Below, piece after piece: positions 9,877 through 19,030 of a stretch of DNA of 64,000 nucleotides; the stretch's first letter is position 1; each line of letters starts with the position of its first letter. The stretch comes from Paracoccaceae bacterium (GTDB lineage: Bacteria > Pseudomonadota > Alphaproteobacteria > Rhodobacterales > Rhodobacteraceae), in the NCBI GenBank assembly GCA_024227475.1, contig JAAEUI010000335.1:1-64000 (forward strand), written 5' to 3'. A program made the translations under genes and the position numbers. The notes under the pieces are model-generated. The model worked only from the letters and a program-made list of their open reading frames with translations, was not told where the DNA came from and made no database searches.

Positions 9877-10851
9877 GTGAAAACCACACGTGTCATAGTG
9901 CTTGAACAGGGCGGGCCTGAAGTCATGACCCTCGAAACCACCGACCTAACCGCACCAGCAGCGGGCGAAGTGCAGGTCGAGCAAACAGCCATCGGGCTAA
10001 ACTATATGGACATCTATCAGCGGTCCGGGGCGTACAAACTTGCGCTTCCAAGCCCACTAGGACTAGAGGCCGCCGGGCACGTGTTGTCAGTTGGGCCCGA
10101 AGTCACAGGGTTTTCGGTCGGCAATCGTGTAGCCTATGGTCCTGTTTTGGGCGCATACGCGACGCACCGAAACGTCCCCGCGGAGCGACTTGTCAAAATC
10201 CCCGACGGCATTTCGGATGAGATTGCCGCCGCGGTGCTAATGAAAGGCACGACTGTGGAGTACTTGCTGAACCGGACGCACAAGGTCAGCAAGGACGAAG
10301 ATGTCCTGTTCTGGGCTGCTTCCGGGGGTGTCGGCCAATTGGCTGGTCAATGGGGAACGCATCTAGGCGCGCGGATGATTGGTGTGACGTCAGGGGCAGA
10401 AAATTGCAGGGCAATCCTTGAAGTTGGCTACGCTGAAGCCATCGACCGTACAACTGAAGACGTGTCGGCCCGAGTCAGCGAATTGACTACGGGCAGGGGC
10501 GTCCCAGTGGTCTATGACAGCATCGGCGCCGCCACCTTTGATGACTCGATCAAATGCCTTGCGACCTATGGACTTTTTGTGAGCTTTGGCGCAACAACCG
10601 GTGAGGCACCGCCTGTTCCGCCCGGCCTCTTGCAACACAGCGGATCGCTTTATTTCACTCGTCCCACGCTGGCCGACTATATCAAAGACCGTAGTGACCT
10701 TGTGCATGCTGCCACCGAGGTCTTTCGACTGGTTTTGGAAGGTGTTCTGACCGTCAACATCAACCAGCGGTTTGCGTTGGGCGAAGTTGTGGAGGCCCAC
10801 AGGGAATTGGCGGCTGGAACGACAACCGGTTCAACCATCCTTGTGCCCTAG
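9877..10851 (+). CDS. Quinone oxidoreductase-like MDR family protein
   Basis: GLNYMDIYQRSGAYKLALPSPLGLEAAGHV, WAASGGVGQLAGQWG. Confidence 0.9.
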   Translation: MKTTRVIVLEQGGPEVMTLETTDLTAPAAGEVQVEQTAIGLNYMDIYQRSGAYKLALPSPLGLEAAGHVLSVGPEVTGFSVGNRVAYGPVLGAYATHRNVPAERLVKIPDGISDEIAAAVLMKGTTVEYLLNRTHKVSKDEDVLFWAASGGVGQLAGQWGTHLGARMIGVTSGAENCRAILEVGYAEAIDRTTEDVSARVSELTTGRGVPVVYDSIGAATFDDSIKCLATYGLFVSFGATTGEAPPVPPGLLQHSGSLYFTRPTLADYIKDRSDLVHAATEVFRLVLEGVLTVNINQRFALGEVVEAHRELAAGTTTGSTILVP

Positions 10852-10859
10852 AGCCCCAG

Positions 10860-11283
10860 GATGAAGCAATCTGGAAAGCCATCCAGGCGATTTCTGTCGG
10901 TGCCGTGATCGCGTTTGTAACAGTGCTGGCGCTGGTCGAAGGGTCGGTTTTTCATGACTTTTTGCGATCACTGGGTTTCAGATTTGATCTCTCACCTGAC
11001 AACGGCTCCGGCGGCTCCTGCTGTCCTAGCACCACTTGCCGGGGCGATGTCTGAGGCAACGAGCTGGCCCGTTCATACCGTGGCGCTGCCCCAGATCATT
11101 GGCATCTCGCCTCCGTTGCTGTCTTATCAGGCGCCGCCACTGATGATAGCCATTGCACTGGCGTATAATTCAGTTCCGTCTTTGACTCGCATTTGTCTCG
11201 GCCTTGCACATGGTGTCGTATTGATCGGCCTGTCACTGACTTATGCTAGGTGGAGTCTGATCGGGCTTGTTGGTTTGGTTTGA
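10860..11283 (+). pseudogene. Degenerate C-terminal remnant of SLC13/DASS-type anion permease
   Basis: Two TM-rich segments in different frames (AIWKAIQAISVGAVIAFVTVLALVEG..., then TTAPAAPAVLAPLAGAMSEATSWPVHTVALPQIIGISPPLLSYQAPPLMIAIAL), resembling the SLC13 C-terminal 'T..PA.PA.lxPLA...xxvlLPYQAPPLvvA' pattern. Confidence 0.55.
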
Positions 11284-11311
11284 ATTCTGCGACCAGGGAC
11301 AATTCCCGGAG

Positions 11312-12205
11312 CTAGGATCTGCCGGAATCCTGCTTGAGGACATTTGCCCGCTCAATCGCGAGTATGACCGCCGAATTGTCCAGCTCACCCTCACCCAGGG
11401 CCAGGCTGTCGGCGATAACTTCCAGATACCTCTGCGCCATGGGCAACTCCTGCCCAGCCTTTAGCGCCTGTTCATAGATAAGCCCGAAATCCTTGGCGGA
11501 TTGAGTAACACGCCCCAGCGGTGCAAAATCCCGCGCGACCATTTTCGGACCTTTGGAAGCCATTACCTTGGATGCTGCCGCCGATTGAAGTGCGAGGTCC
11601 AGAAAATCGGCCGGGTCTAATCCCACTGCCTTGGCAAATGTGACGCCTTCGGCAACCGCTGCGCGGGACAGTCCAAGGACCAGATTGATCGCCAACTTCG
11701 CGCGGTTTCCGTTGCCGACCACGCCAACATGGAAATGAGCGCGCGACAATGCCTCAAACACCGGTGCAAGGCCCTCGGCAAGCGTCTTGCTCCCTGCCAC
11801 CAGCATGATTGCATCGCCATCTGCCAGATCAGCGCTGGTCCCAGATATCGGCGCCTCGATAAGATCATAGCCTTTCTTGCCAGCCTCTTCGGCAATTCCG
11901 GGCATCTGGGACGGATCACAGGTGCTGACCGAGATGACCGTCTTTCTGTTGCTGGCCGGAGCTTTATCGATAATCTGCGCAAGCTGATCGGTGCTGAACA
12001 CAGCGCTGATTATGCACTCGGTTTCCCAGATCTGATTGGCCAGAACTGGGTGTCCGCCCAGCGTTTCCAATCGTGCCATGCAGTTTGGGTCGGGGTCAAA
12101 ACCGCGCACAGTCACACCGGCTTCGATTAAACGGCTTGCCAGGGCACCACCGATCAATCCCAAACCGAACAGTCCGATGGACCCGGGCAGACTATTTTTG
12201 TTCAT
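11312..12205 (-). CDS. NAD(P)-dependent oxidoreductase, 3-hydroxyisobutyrate dehydrogenase family
   Basis: GLFGLGLIGGALASRLIEAG, EAPISGTSADLADG, NGNRAKLAINLVLG. Confidence 0.88.
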   Translation of the reverse strand: MNKNSLPGSIGLFGLGLIGGALASRLIEAGVTVRGFDPDPNCMARLETLGGHPVLANQIWETECIISAVFSTDQLAQIIDKAPASNRKTVISVSTCDPSQMPGIAEEAGKKGYDLIEAPISGTSADLADGDAIMLVAGSKTLAEGLAPVFEALSRAHFHVGVVGNGNRAKLAINLVLGLSRAAVAEGVTFAKAVGLDPADFLDLALQSAAASKVMASKGPKMVARDFAPLGRVTQSAKDFGLIYEQALKAGQELPMAQRYLEVIADSLALGEGELDNSAVILAIERANVLKQDSGRS

Positions 12206-13089
12206 TACTCGACCTCCAAACGATCAATCATCTCTTCATAAAGTGGAAACAGCCACGAAAAATCCGTATCAGAATGGCCAGCGGTCAAAGCCTCGGCCAG
12301 CACTCTGTGCGTCAATGCGCAAAAGGGGACCCGGGCAGTGGTTTCTGCCGCGAAACCCAGTGCAATGCTCAAGTCCTTTTCTAGGTTTGCGATACGAGAA
12401 CGCGCGTTCATTGTGCCGCTGAGGATATCGCGGGGGAAGCGAACTTGGGTCACGAAACTGCGTGCATTGCCAGCGTTCAGTACCTCGACCGCACTGTTCG
12501 GGTCGATCCCCGCGCGTTCCGCGAGTTGCAGGCCTTCACAAGTCGCCAGAAAGCTGCTGTGAAGGATCAGGTTGTGAGCCAGTTTCATCGCCTGGCCAGC
12601 ACCGGCCTCTCCAAGATGAAAGATCTTGGCGGAAATAGCCTCAAGCACCGGGCGGCAAGCAGCCACATGCTTCACTTCGCCACCGATCATCAAGGTCAGC
12701 GTCCCCGTATCGGCCCCTACCGCACCACCGGTCATCGCGGCATCGACATAGGCTAAATCGCGCATAGCGAGATCGGCTGCGAGGGCGCGACCTTGTTCCG
12801 GATCAGATGTGGTCAGATCAACAACGACTTGCCCGGACCGACCTTTCGCTTTGCCCAGGAAAGTCGCGATCTGGGTGGTCGACGGCACGGCAAAAAGCAC
12901 AATATCAGCGCGGTTGAGAAGGACAACAGTTTCAACCTCGGCAACCCGATCAGATAGCCCGGCCTCCAAAAAGGCTTCCGGTCGGGTGTCGGACGCGGCG
13001 ACCAGCATGCTTTTGGCGTCCAGGTTTCGGGCGATCCCACGCCCCATTTGCCCCAAGCCTACCACGGCAGTTCTGGTTGCGTCAGACAT
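12205..13089 (-). CDS. NAD(P)-dependent oxidoreductase, 3-hydroxyisobutyrate dehydrogenase family
   Basis: VVGLGQMGRGIARNL, DAAMTGGAVGADTGTLTLMIGG, GAGQAMKLAHNLIL. Overlaps the downstream gene as TAATG. Confidence 0.88.
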   Translation of the reverse strand: MSDATRTAVVGLGQMGRGIARNLDAKSMLVAASDTRPEAFLEAGLSDRVAEVETVVLLNRADIVLFAVPSTTQIATFLGKAKGRSGQVVVDLTTSDPEQGRALAADLAMRDLAYVDAAMTGGAVGADTGTLTLMIGGEVKHVAACRPVLEAISAKIFHLGEAGAGQAMKLAHNLILHSSFLATCEGLQLAERAGIDPNSAVEVLNAGNARSFVTQVRFPRDILSGTMNARSRIANLEKDLSIALGFAAETTARVPFCALTHRVLAEALTAGHSDTDFSWLFPLYEEMIDRLEVE

Positions 13090-13130
13090 TGAACTATCGA
13101 GCACCGGCGTCGCCTTTCGCTCTTGGGGGG

Positions 13131-14204
13131 TTACTGGGCAGCTTTCAGGTCGGCAAGCTTCGCCAGCGAGAGGTTCGAAAGTGGTAATCCCACCGGGTCA
13201 CCGGTATCGGCCGAAATATCAGCGCCCAGGTAACATTCCATCACCATTCGCGCATGTTCTGGGGCCACCATCGGATCACGATCCAGCAACACCGATTCCA
13301 GAAAATGCAGTGTCTCAGGGCCCATTTGGCCAGCAAACAAGTGATCCACGTGCTCTCCCGGCATTGTCGACATCGGGTACTGCGTGCCATCGGCAACGGT
13401 ATTCAGCCAGTTGTCGCGAGATGTATCGTCCAGGATCAATGCCCCTTCGGTCCCGGTGATTTCGATCCAGGTCCCACAATAATTTGGGTAGCTGGGCGGC
13501 AGGTTCCAGCCGCCACCGATCACTACCAACGTCCCATCGTCCATTGTCACCGTGCTCCACATACAATCGTATGAGCCGTTGATCTCTTTCATGTAGCCAT
13601 ACGCCCCTTGAGAATAGACCTTGACCGGTTTCGCCGGGGCCAGCAGCCAAAACACAAAATCCAGATCATGAGTAGATTCCATCGCGACAGGCGACAGCTT
13701 CACCCGGTTGGCAATTTTTTTGCCCAGGTTGCGTGACAGGTGCCGGCTGACCATGACATTGACCACTTTCCCCAATTTACCTTCTGCAATTGATTTCTTG
13801 GCGTAGGCAATCTTGCTGTTGAACCGCTGCGAGTAACCGATGGTGAATTTCACGTTTTTCACGCGCGAAATGGTAATCAGTTCGTCAGCTTCCCACAATT
13901 CCAGCGCGATCGGTTTTTCCAGCAGCACATGTTTGCCTGCCTTCAGGCAGTCCCGCGCAATCGGATAGTGTGATCCCTCCGGCGTTGTAGAAATATATGC
14001 TACCGTTATGTCGGGATTGGCGATGATATCATGATAATCCAACGTCGCCGTGGCTGGGCTGGTCAGGGCCTTCACTTCTGCCAACCGTTCTGGCTTGATC
14101 TCGCAGATGTGCAATTTGTCTACCAACGCGGATTTGGCTAGCGACTCTGCGCGGATACCGCCGCACCATCCACATCCAATCACAGCAACTTCGACCTGTC
14201 TCAT
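13131..14204 (-). CDS. Gfo/Idh/MocA family oxidoreductase
   Basis: VIGCGWCGGIRAESLA, AGKHVLLEKPIALE, STHDLDFVFWLL. Confidence 0.9.
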   Translation of the reverse strand: MRQVEVAVIGCGWCGGIRAESLAKSALVDKLHICEIKPERLAEVKALTSPATATLDYHDIIANPDITVAYISTTPEGSHYPIARDCLKAGKHVLLEKPIALELWEADELITISRVKNVKFTIGYSQRFNSKIAYAKKSIAEGKLGKVVNVMVSRHLSRNLGKKIANRVKLSPVAMESTHDLDFVFWLLAPAKPVKVYSQGAYGYMKEINGSYDCMWSTVTMDDGTLVVIGGGWNLPPSYPNYCGTWIEITGTEGALILDDTSRDNWLNTVADGTQYPMSTMPGEHVDHLFAGQMGPETLHFLESVLLDRDPMVAPEHARMVMECYLGADISADTGDPVGLPLSNLSLAKLADLKAAQ

Positions 14205-14268
14205 CTGTCATCTTCCGTTCTAACTGTTGGCATATTTGGGAGCCTCTGCCCCGCTCAAATGCTACCGC

Positions 14269-14988
14269 TTAGGTATTAGCTGCCATCGTGGACAAAGTGC
14301 TTTGAAGATGAGTTTGCATAGCCTTGTAGGCTCGGCTCCCATCACGATCCTCCAGAGCAGCGACAATCGCGTCATGCTCATCGAAAGAATGGTAGTCCGG
14401 ACTAGGCGCAACCTCCGGGGTGTTGAGACGGCGCCAGACGACTACGAAACGGACACCGTTCATGATCTTGTGCAGCGCATGCAATAACGAGTTACCGGCT
14501 GCCCCTGCGAGAATATCATGGAATTTGGAATCCATTTCTTCATAGGCAAGCCAGCTTGCAGCACTGCGCATCGAAGTCGCCAGCTTGCGCAGATCACGCA
14601 GTTGACGCGGAGACGAATGCAATGCGGCCATACGGGCCAGTTCCGGCTCGAGTGCCAGTCGGGCCATCATTGCCTCATGCGGGCCGGTGCGCTCTGCGAG
14701 ATCAGCGGTGGTGCCTTCGATCGATTCCGATTTGCGCTGTTTCGGTTTCTTGCAAAGAAATGTCCCGCGCCCAACTTGGCGGGCCAGAATGCCATTTGAT
14801 TCCAGTACCAACAACGTCTTTCGCAATTCAGCTCGGCTGACACCAAGGGTCGTAGAAAGATCACGCTCCGGTGGCAACCGTGCCCCTTCAGACAGATCTG
14901 AGGCAGCGATCCATGTCTTAACTCGCGTCAGTACCTTAGTGGTCATTGGTTTACCAAATCCTTTTCCCCGGACAGACCACTCCGCCAT
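14269..14988 (-). CDS. GntR family (FadR-type) transcriptional regulator
   Basis: wHTH ARLPPERDLSTTLGVSRAELRKTLLVLESNGILARQVGRGTF plus helical FCD-like C-domain. Alternative ATG at 14943. Confidence 0.88.
   Translation of the reverse strand: MAEWSVRGKGFGKPMTTKVLTRVKTWIAASDLSEGARLPPERDLSTTLGVSRAELRKTLLVLESNGILARQVGRGTFLCKKPKQRKSESIEGTTADLAERTGPHEAMMARLALEPELARMAALHSSPRQLRDLRKLATSMRSAASWLAYEEMDSKFHDILAGAAGNSLLHALHKIMNGVRFVVVWRRLNTPEVAPSPDYHSFDEHDAIVAALEDRDGSRAYKAMQTHLQSTLSTMAANT
14946..14957. promoter_or_regulatory. Candidate GntR operator TTGGTTTACCAA
   Basis: Perfect 5+2+5 palindrome next to the internal ATG start (14943) of the GntR gene; same motif as 4111, 4257 and 15084. Confidence 0.5.
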
Positions 14989-15083
14989 TTTTCAAGCGAA
15001 CAGCCAAGCAAAATAAAAGGTTTTCAATCATCGTTGCAGGGATGTAACAAGATTGCAATCCGTTGATCACACGCCTAGCCATA

Positions 15084-15094
15084 TTGGTCAACCA
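15084..15094. promoter_or_regulatory. Candidate GntR operator TTGGTCAACCA
   Basis: Upstream of the GntR gene; reads ATTGGTCAACCATTTTG. Confidence 0.5.
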
Positions 15095-15123
15095 TTTTGT
15101 GAATGTAACTGGATATGCCTATC

Positions 15124-15561
15124 TCATTTTCGTTTTTGAACCGCAGATCGACGTTGTCGAACTTGATCCCGAGGCGACATGTGTGGAACTGTCTCGCCGG
15201 TTTCCGCGAAAGTTCTGGTGACGTTCCGTGCTCCATAAATCCAGAAAATTACCAATTTCCCCGTACCAGTGTTCTTAAAAAAATGCGGAACACCGGCCGG
15301 AACGAATGTGGTGTCCATCGCGCCAAGTTGTATCAGTTGCCCGCCCACAAGGGCATCGGCTTGACCCTCCAGAATCGTTACTTGCTCGGCACAATTATGG
15401 CTGTGCAATGGGGCGGCAGACCCCGGCGGAAACATTGTCGTTCCTGTGGTGAACGGCGCCATTTCCGCAGTATGTTTGCCCACCATCAGTCGCGTTTCCA
15501 CGCCATCGCCTCGTTTGAACGGCACGATCGCTTCGTGTTTCAGCACCACCCCATCAGTCAT
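15124..15561 (-). CDS. Cupin domain protein
   Basis: GSAAPLHSHNCAEQVTILEGQADALVGG cupin motif, VPAGVPHFFKNTG. Confidence 0.88.
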   Translation of the reverse strand: MTDGVVLKHEAIVPFKRGDGVETRLMVGKHTAEMAPFTTGTTMFPPGSAAPLHSHNCAEQVTILEGQADALVGGQLIQLGAMDTTFVPAGVPHFFKNTGTGKLVIFWIYGARNVTRTFAETGETVPHMSPRDQVRQRRSAVQKRK

Positions 15562-15626
15562 AGATTCTCCTTTTCACGACAAGATCGCATCAATCCCCCA
15601 AACACCGCACCAAGGAGCCCACCCTC

Positions 15627-16682
15627 ATGCCGGAAATCGCCCCCCGTGTTAGTAGCACAGCGCTTCAAGCGTTCATCTCCAAATGCCTTGAAGCGACGGG
15701 CATGCCATGGGCAGATACGCAAACCGTCGCAGCCCTTATGACCCAGGCTGATCTCATGGGGCAGGATGCGCACGGCGTATTTCGATTGCCAATGTATACC
15801 CGCCGAATACGCGCTGGTGGAATCAACGTGACGCCTAAAATCAGCCGCGTGCAGGATCGTACCGCCACCGCGCTTGTCGATGGCGACAACGGGCTGGGAC
15901 ATCTCGTCATGTATCACGCCACTCAGCTTGCCATGGAAAAGGCCGAAAAATCCGGTGTGGCATGGGTCGGTGCGCGGCATTCCAACCACGCGGGACCAGC
16001 GTCGCTTTATGCGATGATGCCGCTGAAAAAGGATATGATTGGTCTCTATATTGCCGTTGGCAGCGCGAATCACCTGCCGCCCTGGGGTGGAACTGAAATG
16101 CTGCTCAGTACAAATCCGATTTCCGTTGCGGTGCCGGCAATGAACCGTCCGCCGATCGTGCCGGATATGGTCACGACAGTTGCGGCCTATGGAAAGGTCA
16201 AGACCGCTGCCCAGAGGGGCGAAACCATGCCAGAAGGTTGGATGATGGATCGCAGCGGCGCACCGTTGACCGATCCGGCCCGTGCGGCGGAGGGATTTCT
16301 TTTGCCTATCGGCGGCCCCAAGGGCTATGGGCTTTCGCTCATTTTTGGAGTTCTGGCTGGCACCCTTAATGGCGCGGCCTTCGGGCGCGAGGTCGTCGAC
16401 TTCAACGCAGATTCGACTTCCGTGACCAACACTGGTCATCTTGTCCTTGCCCTCGACATCAAAGCCTTCGCCGATCCAGACGTTTTTCGCACTGGGATCG
16501 ATGCTGTTTGGGACGAGATGAAATCCTCTCCACGGCTTCCGGGTGTTGAGGAAATCCGTCTGCCAGGAGAGCGGTTGCATCGGGTCACGGCCGAACGCAG
16601 CGCCAACGGTATTCCGTTGCCCGTTCCTTTTCGAAGGCAATTGGCGAAACTGGCAGCAGAGCTTGAAATCGATCCACTTTGA
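15627..16682 (+). CDS. Ldh family (malate/L-lactate/sulfolactate-type) oxidoreductase
   Basis: GQDAHGVFRLPMYTRRI, HSNHAGPASLYAMM, LLPIGGPKGYGLSLIFGVLAG. Confidence 0.9.
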   Translation: MPEIAPRVSSTALQAFISKCLEATGMPWADTQTVAALMTQADLMGQDAHGVFRLPMYTRRIRAGGINVTPKISRVQDRTATALVDGDNGLGHLVMYHATQLAMEKAEKSGVAWVGARHSNHAGPASLYAMMPLKKDMIGLYIAVGSANHLPPWGGTEMLLSTNPISVAVPAMNRPPIVPDMVTTVAAYGKVKTAAQRGETMPEGWMMDRSGAPLTDPARAAEGFLLPIGGPKGYGLSLIFGVLAGTLNGAAFGREVVDFNADSTSVTNTGHLVLALDIKAFADPDVFRTGIDAVWDEMKSSPRLPGVEEIRLPGERLHRVTAERSANGIPLPVPFRRQLAKLAAELEIDPL

Positions 16683-16809
16683 AACGGTCAAAGTACAAAC
16701 AACCTTCGGACGGGTTCGGGCTGCAGTTTATCCACCCGGGCGGTTTTTTCTGTTTCGGCGAACTGATCTAGCAGGTGCTATCCTTGCGACCCGAGGCGTG
16801 TTCAAAGCG

Positions 16810-16914
16810 TTATCCTCCCAGCAATCGCACATAGGCGAGCTCGAGCAGCGACAATACCAGCAAAACCGCCGGCACAACGTTCACCGGAGTGGCGCGAAGG
16901 GCGAAGTGCTTCAT
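16810..16914 (-). CDS. Small single-TM protein, 34 aa (MKHFALRATPVNVVPAVLLVLSLLELAYVRLLGG)
   Basis: Short ORF immediately downstream of the orphan dctP-like gene, hydrophobic helix, purine-rich upstream (GAAAGAGGG). Not in the supplied ORF track. Confidence 0.3.
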   Translation of the reverse strand: MKHFALRATPVNVVPAVLLVLSLLELAYVRLLGG

Positions 16915-16947
16915 CGCAGCCCTCTTTCAGTAGGTTGACGGCTTTGG

Positions 16948-17886
16948 TCATGATTTCGACCGCGCAAGGTCATCTTCGAACAATGCTATCAGATCGACCC
17001 CAAATCGCTGTCGGGTCTTTTCAACCTCTGCGCGGGTCGTCTCGGCAAAGGCCGCGCGTTCCGTTTCGCTCAGTTTGAACAGGGTAACGCCGTCGTCTGT
17101 CAGGGCCTTGGAGCAGATCAGGTCGTCTTCTTCAGCATACCGCCGTTGCGCAACTGTAGCTTGGGCCACTGCAGCCTCCACCGCCGCACGAATTTCCGGG
17201 TGCCAGCTTTCCAAAACCTGGCGATTGAATAACACCAATGCCACGCCCAGCAAATGATCGGTCAGGGTGATCACACGATGGGTTTTATGCAGAGCAAAAT
17301 TGTAGATATTTGTCAGCGGGTTTTCCTGCGCGTCCACGCGCCGGTTGGTTACCGCTTCGGGCAAATCGCGAACATCGATTGTCACCGGCTCGAACCCGAG
17401 AGCACGAAAAACGCGTTGATGATCATCGCTGGCCAAGGTGCGCAGTTTGTGACCGGCACAGTCGCTAGGGCTTCGAAAGGCGGTATCGACAGAAGAAATC
17501 TGGCGCAGTCCGTTATCCCAGTAACCGAGCACGCAGAAACCGGTTTTCGCGGCGACCTCTGCCGCCAAACGCCGCCCCAGAGAGCCATCCAAAACCCTGT
17601 AGGCCTTGTGCCGATTGGGTACCACGAAATGCTGATCAAACAGCGCTAATTCAGGAACTCGTCCGGCAAGATAGCTCGACGAGAAATAGCACCCATCCAG
17701 TTCGCCGTTCTCGGTCATAAACAGTAAGTCGGATGCTTTGTGCCCACTCTCCACGATGTTCTGCTGAAACTTAACTTCGACGGCATCGCCCGCAATCCGT
17801 TCCAAAGCACTGCAAAATACTTGAGCACCGCGCGTGTGAACTGACTTGTCACCCTGATAACCACCGAAGCGGATTTTCGTTACCAT
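16948..17886 (-). CDS. DctP-like solute-binding protein without signal peptide
   Basis: DctP-fold motifs (VEVKFQQNIV, LDGCYFSSSYLAGRVPELALFDQHFVV, AQENPLTNIYNFALHKTHRVITLTDHLLG) but N-terminus MVTKIRFGGYQGDKSVHTRG. TGATG overlap with upstream MocA gene. Confidence 0.75.
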   Translation of the reverse strand: MVTKIRFGGYQGDKSVHTRGAQVFCSALERIAGDAVEVKFQQNIVESGHKASDLLFMTENGELDGCYFSSSYLAGRVPELALFDQHFVVPNRHKAYRVLDGSLGRRLAAEVAAKTGFCVLGYWDNGLRQISSVDTAFRSPSDCAGHKLRTLASDDHQRVFRALGFEPVTIDVRDLPEAVTNRRVDAQENPLTNIYNFALHKTHRVITLTDHLLGVALVLFNRQVLESWHPEIRAAVEAAVAQATVAQRRYAEEDDLICSKALTDDGVTLFKLSETERAAFAETTRAEVEKTRQRFGVDLIALFEDDLARSKS

Positions 17887-19013
17887 CAAGCCAGTTCCCG
17901 CATGAGTTCCTCAGGATCCACGGGCAGCTCGACAGGTTGACCGCGTTTGGCAGAAAGATCCATTGCCATTGTCATCAACAGGTTGCGGTGCCCATCTGCG
18001 GCCGTGGCATGGGGTGTTCTTTGACCGGTATGTATCCGCTGATACCAGGCATTTGTCTCCTCACGCATCGGTCCCCAAAGCTGTCCGTCATGAAGGTCGC
18101 CGGGAGGATAGCTGGTCAGGAAATCCACGTGCCGCGCCGGGGCCACGTAGCCATCCGGTACATAGCCACCGCCCTGCACCACATTGGTCGCCATGACGAG
18201 ATCGCGGTGAGTATCCTCTATGTCGATCACACCCTCAGTCCCGACAATGCCAATCTCGATCCCGTAGACCGCTCCCGGCCAGACCTCGGGCAACGCCCAC
18301 GAGATGCTCATCGACCAGATCGTGCCGTCGGTCATCGTCCAGACTCCGAATGTCGAATCCTTGGTTCCGATACCACCCAAGCAGACATCGGTGGATTGTG
18401 CGAAGACCGATTTGGGCGTTTTCCCCTCCATCAACCACATCGACATATCCAGGCTGTGCGTGCCCGACACCACCATGGGTGTCAGCGTCGCACGATCCTG
18501 TGTGCGTCGAGTGGTGGCAATCGGGACCATCCGGTTCATGAAAGCGCGTGTAACAACCGAATGCACTTCGCCAATCTGGCCGGTCTTCAGTTTTTCTTTG
18601 ACCGCAAGAAAGCGGCGGCGAAAGCGCTGAGTGTATCCCACAACCGCGTCAATTCCTGCGGCCTCGATGGCGGCCAAAATCATTGCCGACTGCCGGGCAT
18701 CGGTGGCCAGGGGTTTCTCGATGAACAGATCATGGCCCTGTTTTGCGGCCAGCATTGTCGGATCGAAATGAAAGTTCTCATCCGTCGCGATGATCGTGGC
18801 CGTAACCTCGGGGCGAGTCAGAAGCTCCTTGTAATCGGTCGTGAAGAAATCCGCCGATACGTCCTTTTCCAATTTACGGCCAATATCCGTTTTCAAGTCG
18901 CAAAGCCCTATCCAGCCCACACCGGGATAAGCGCGGGCCAGTTCGGCCCTGATCCGGCCAACGGTGCCGCAGCCAACAATCGCCAGGCCGATTTCTTTTC
19001 TTCTAATACTCAT
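17886..19013 (-). CDS. Gfo/Idh/MocA family oxidoreductase
   Basis: IVGCGTVGRIRAELA, QGHDLFIEKPLATDA, SGTHSLDMSMWLM. Confidence 0.9.
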   Translation of the reverse strand: MSIRRKEIGLAIVGCGTVGRIRAELARAYPGVGWIGLCDLKTDIGRKLEKDVSADFFTTDYKELLTRPEVTATIIATDENFHFDPTMLAAKQGHDLFIEKPLATDARQSAMILAAIEAAGIDAVVGYTQRFRRRFLAVKEKLKTGQIGEVHSVVTRAFMNRMVPIATTRRTQDRATLTPMVVSGTHSLDMSMWLMEGKTPKSVFAQSTDVCLGGIGTKDSTFGVWTMTDGTIWSMSISWALPEVWPGAVYGIEIGIVGTEGVIDIEDTHRDLVMATNVVQGGGYVPDGYVAPARHVDFLTSYPPGDLHDGQLWGPMREETNAWYQRIHTGQRTPHATAADGHRNLLMTMAMDLSAKRGQPVELPVDPEELMRELA

Positions 19014-19030
19014 CCCGGGAACCTTTCATT

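Noticed and set aside
15558-16691. 377-aa minus-strand ORF
   Set aside because: Antisense shadow of the Ldh-family gene (15627-16682); composition is rich in R/H/G with no recognisable motif.
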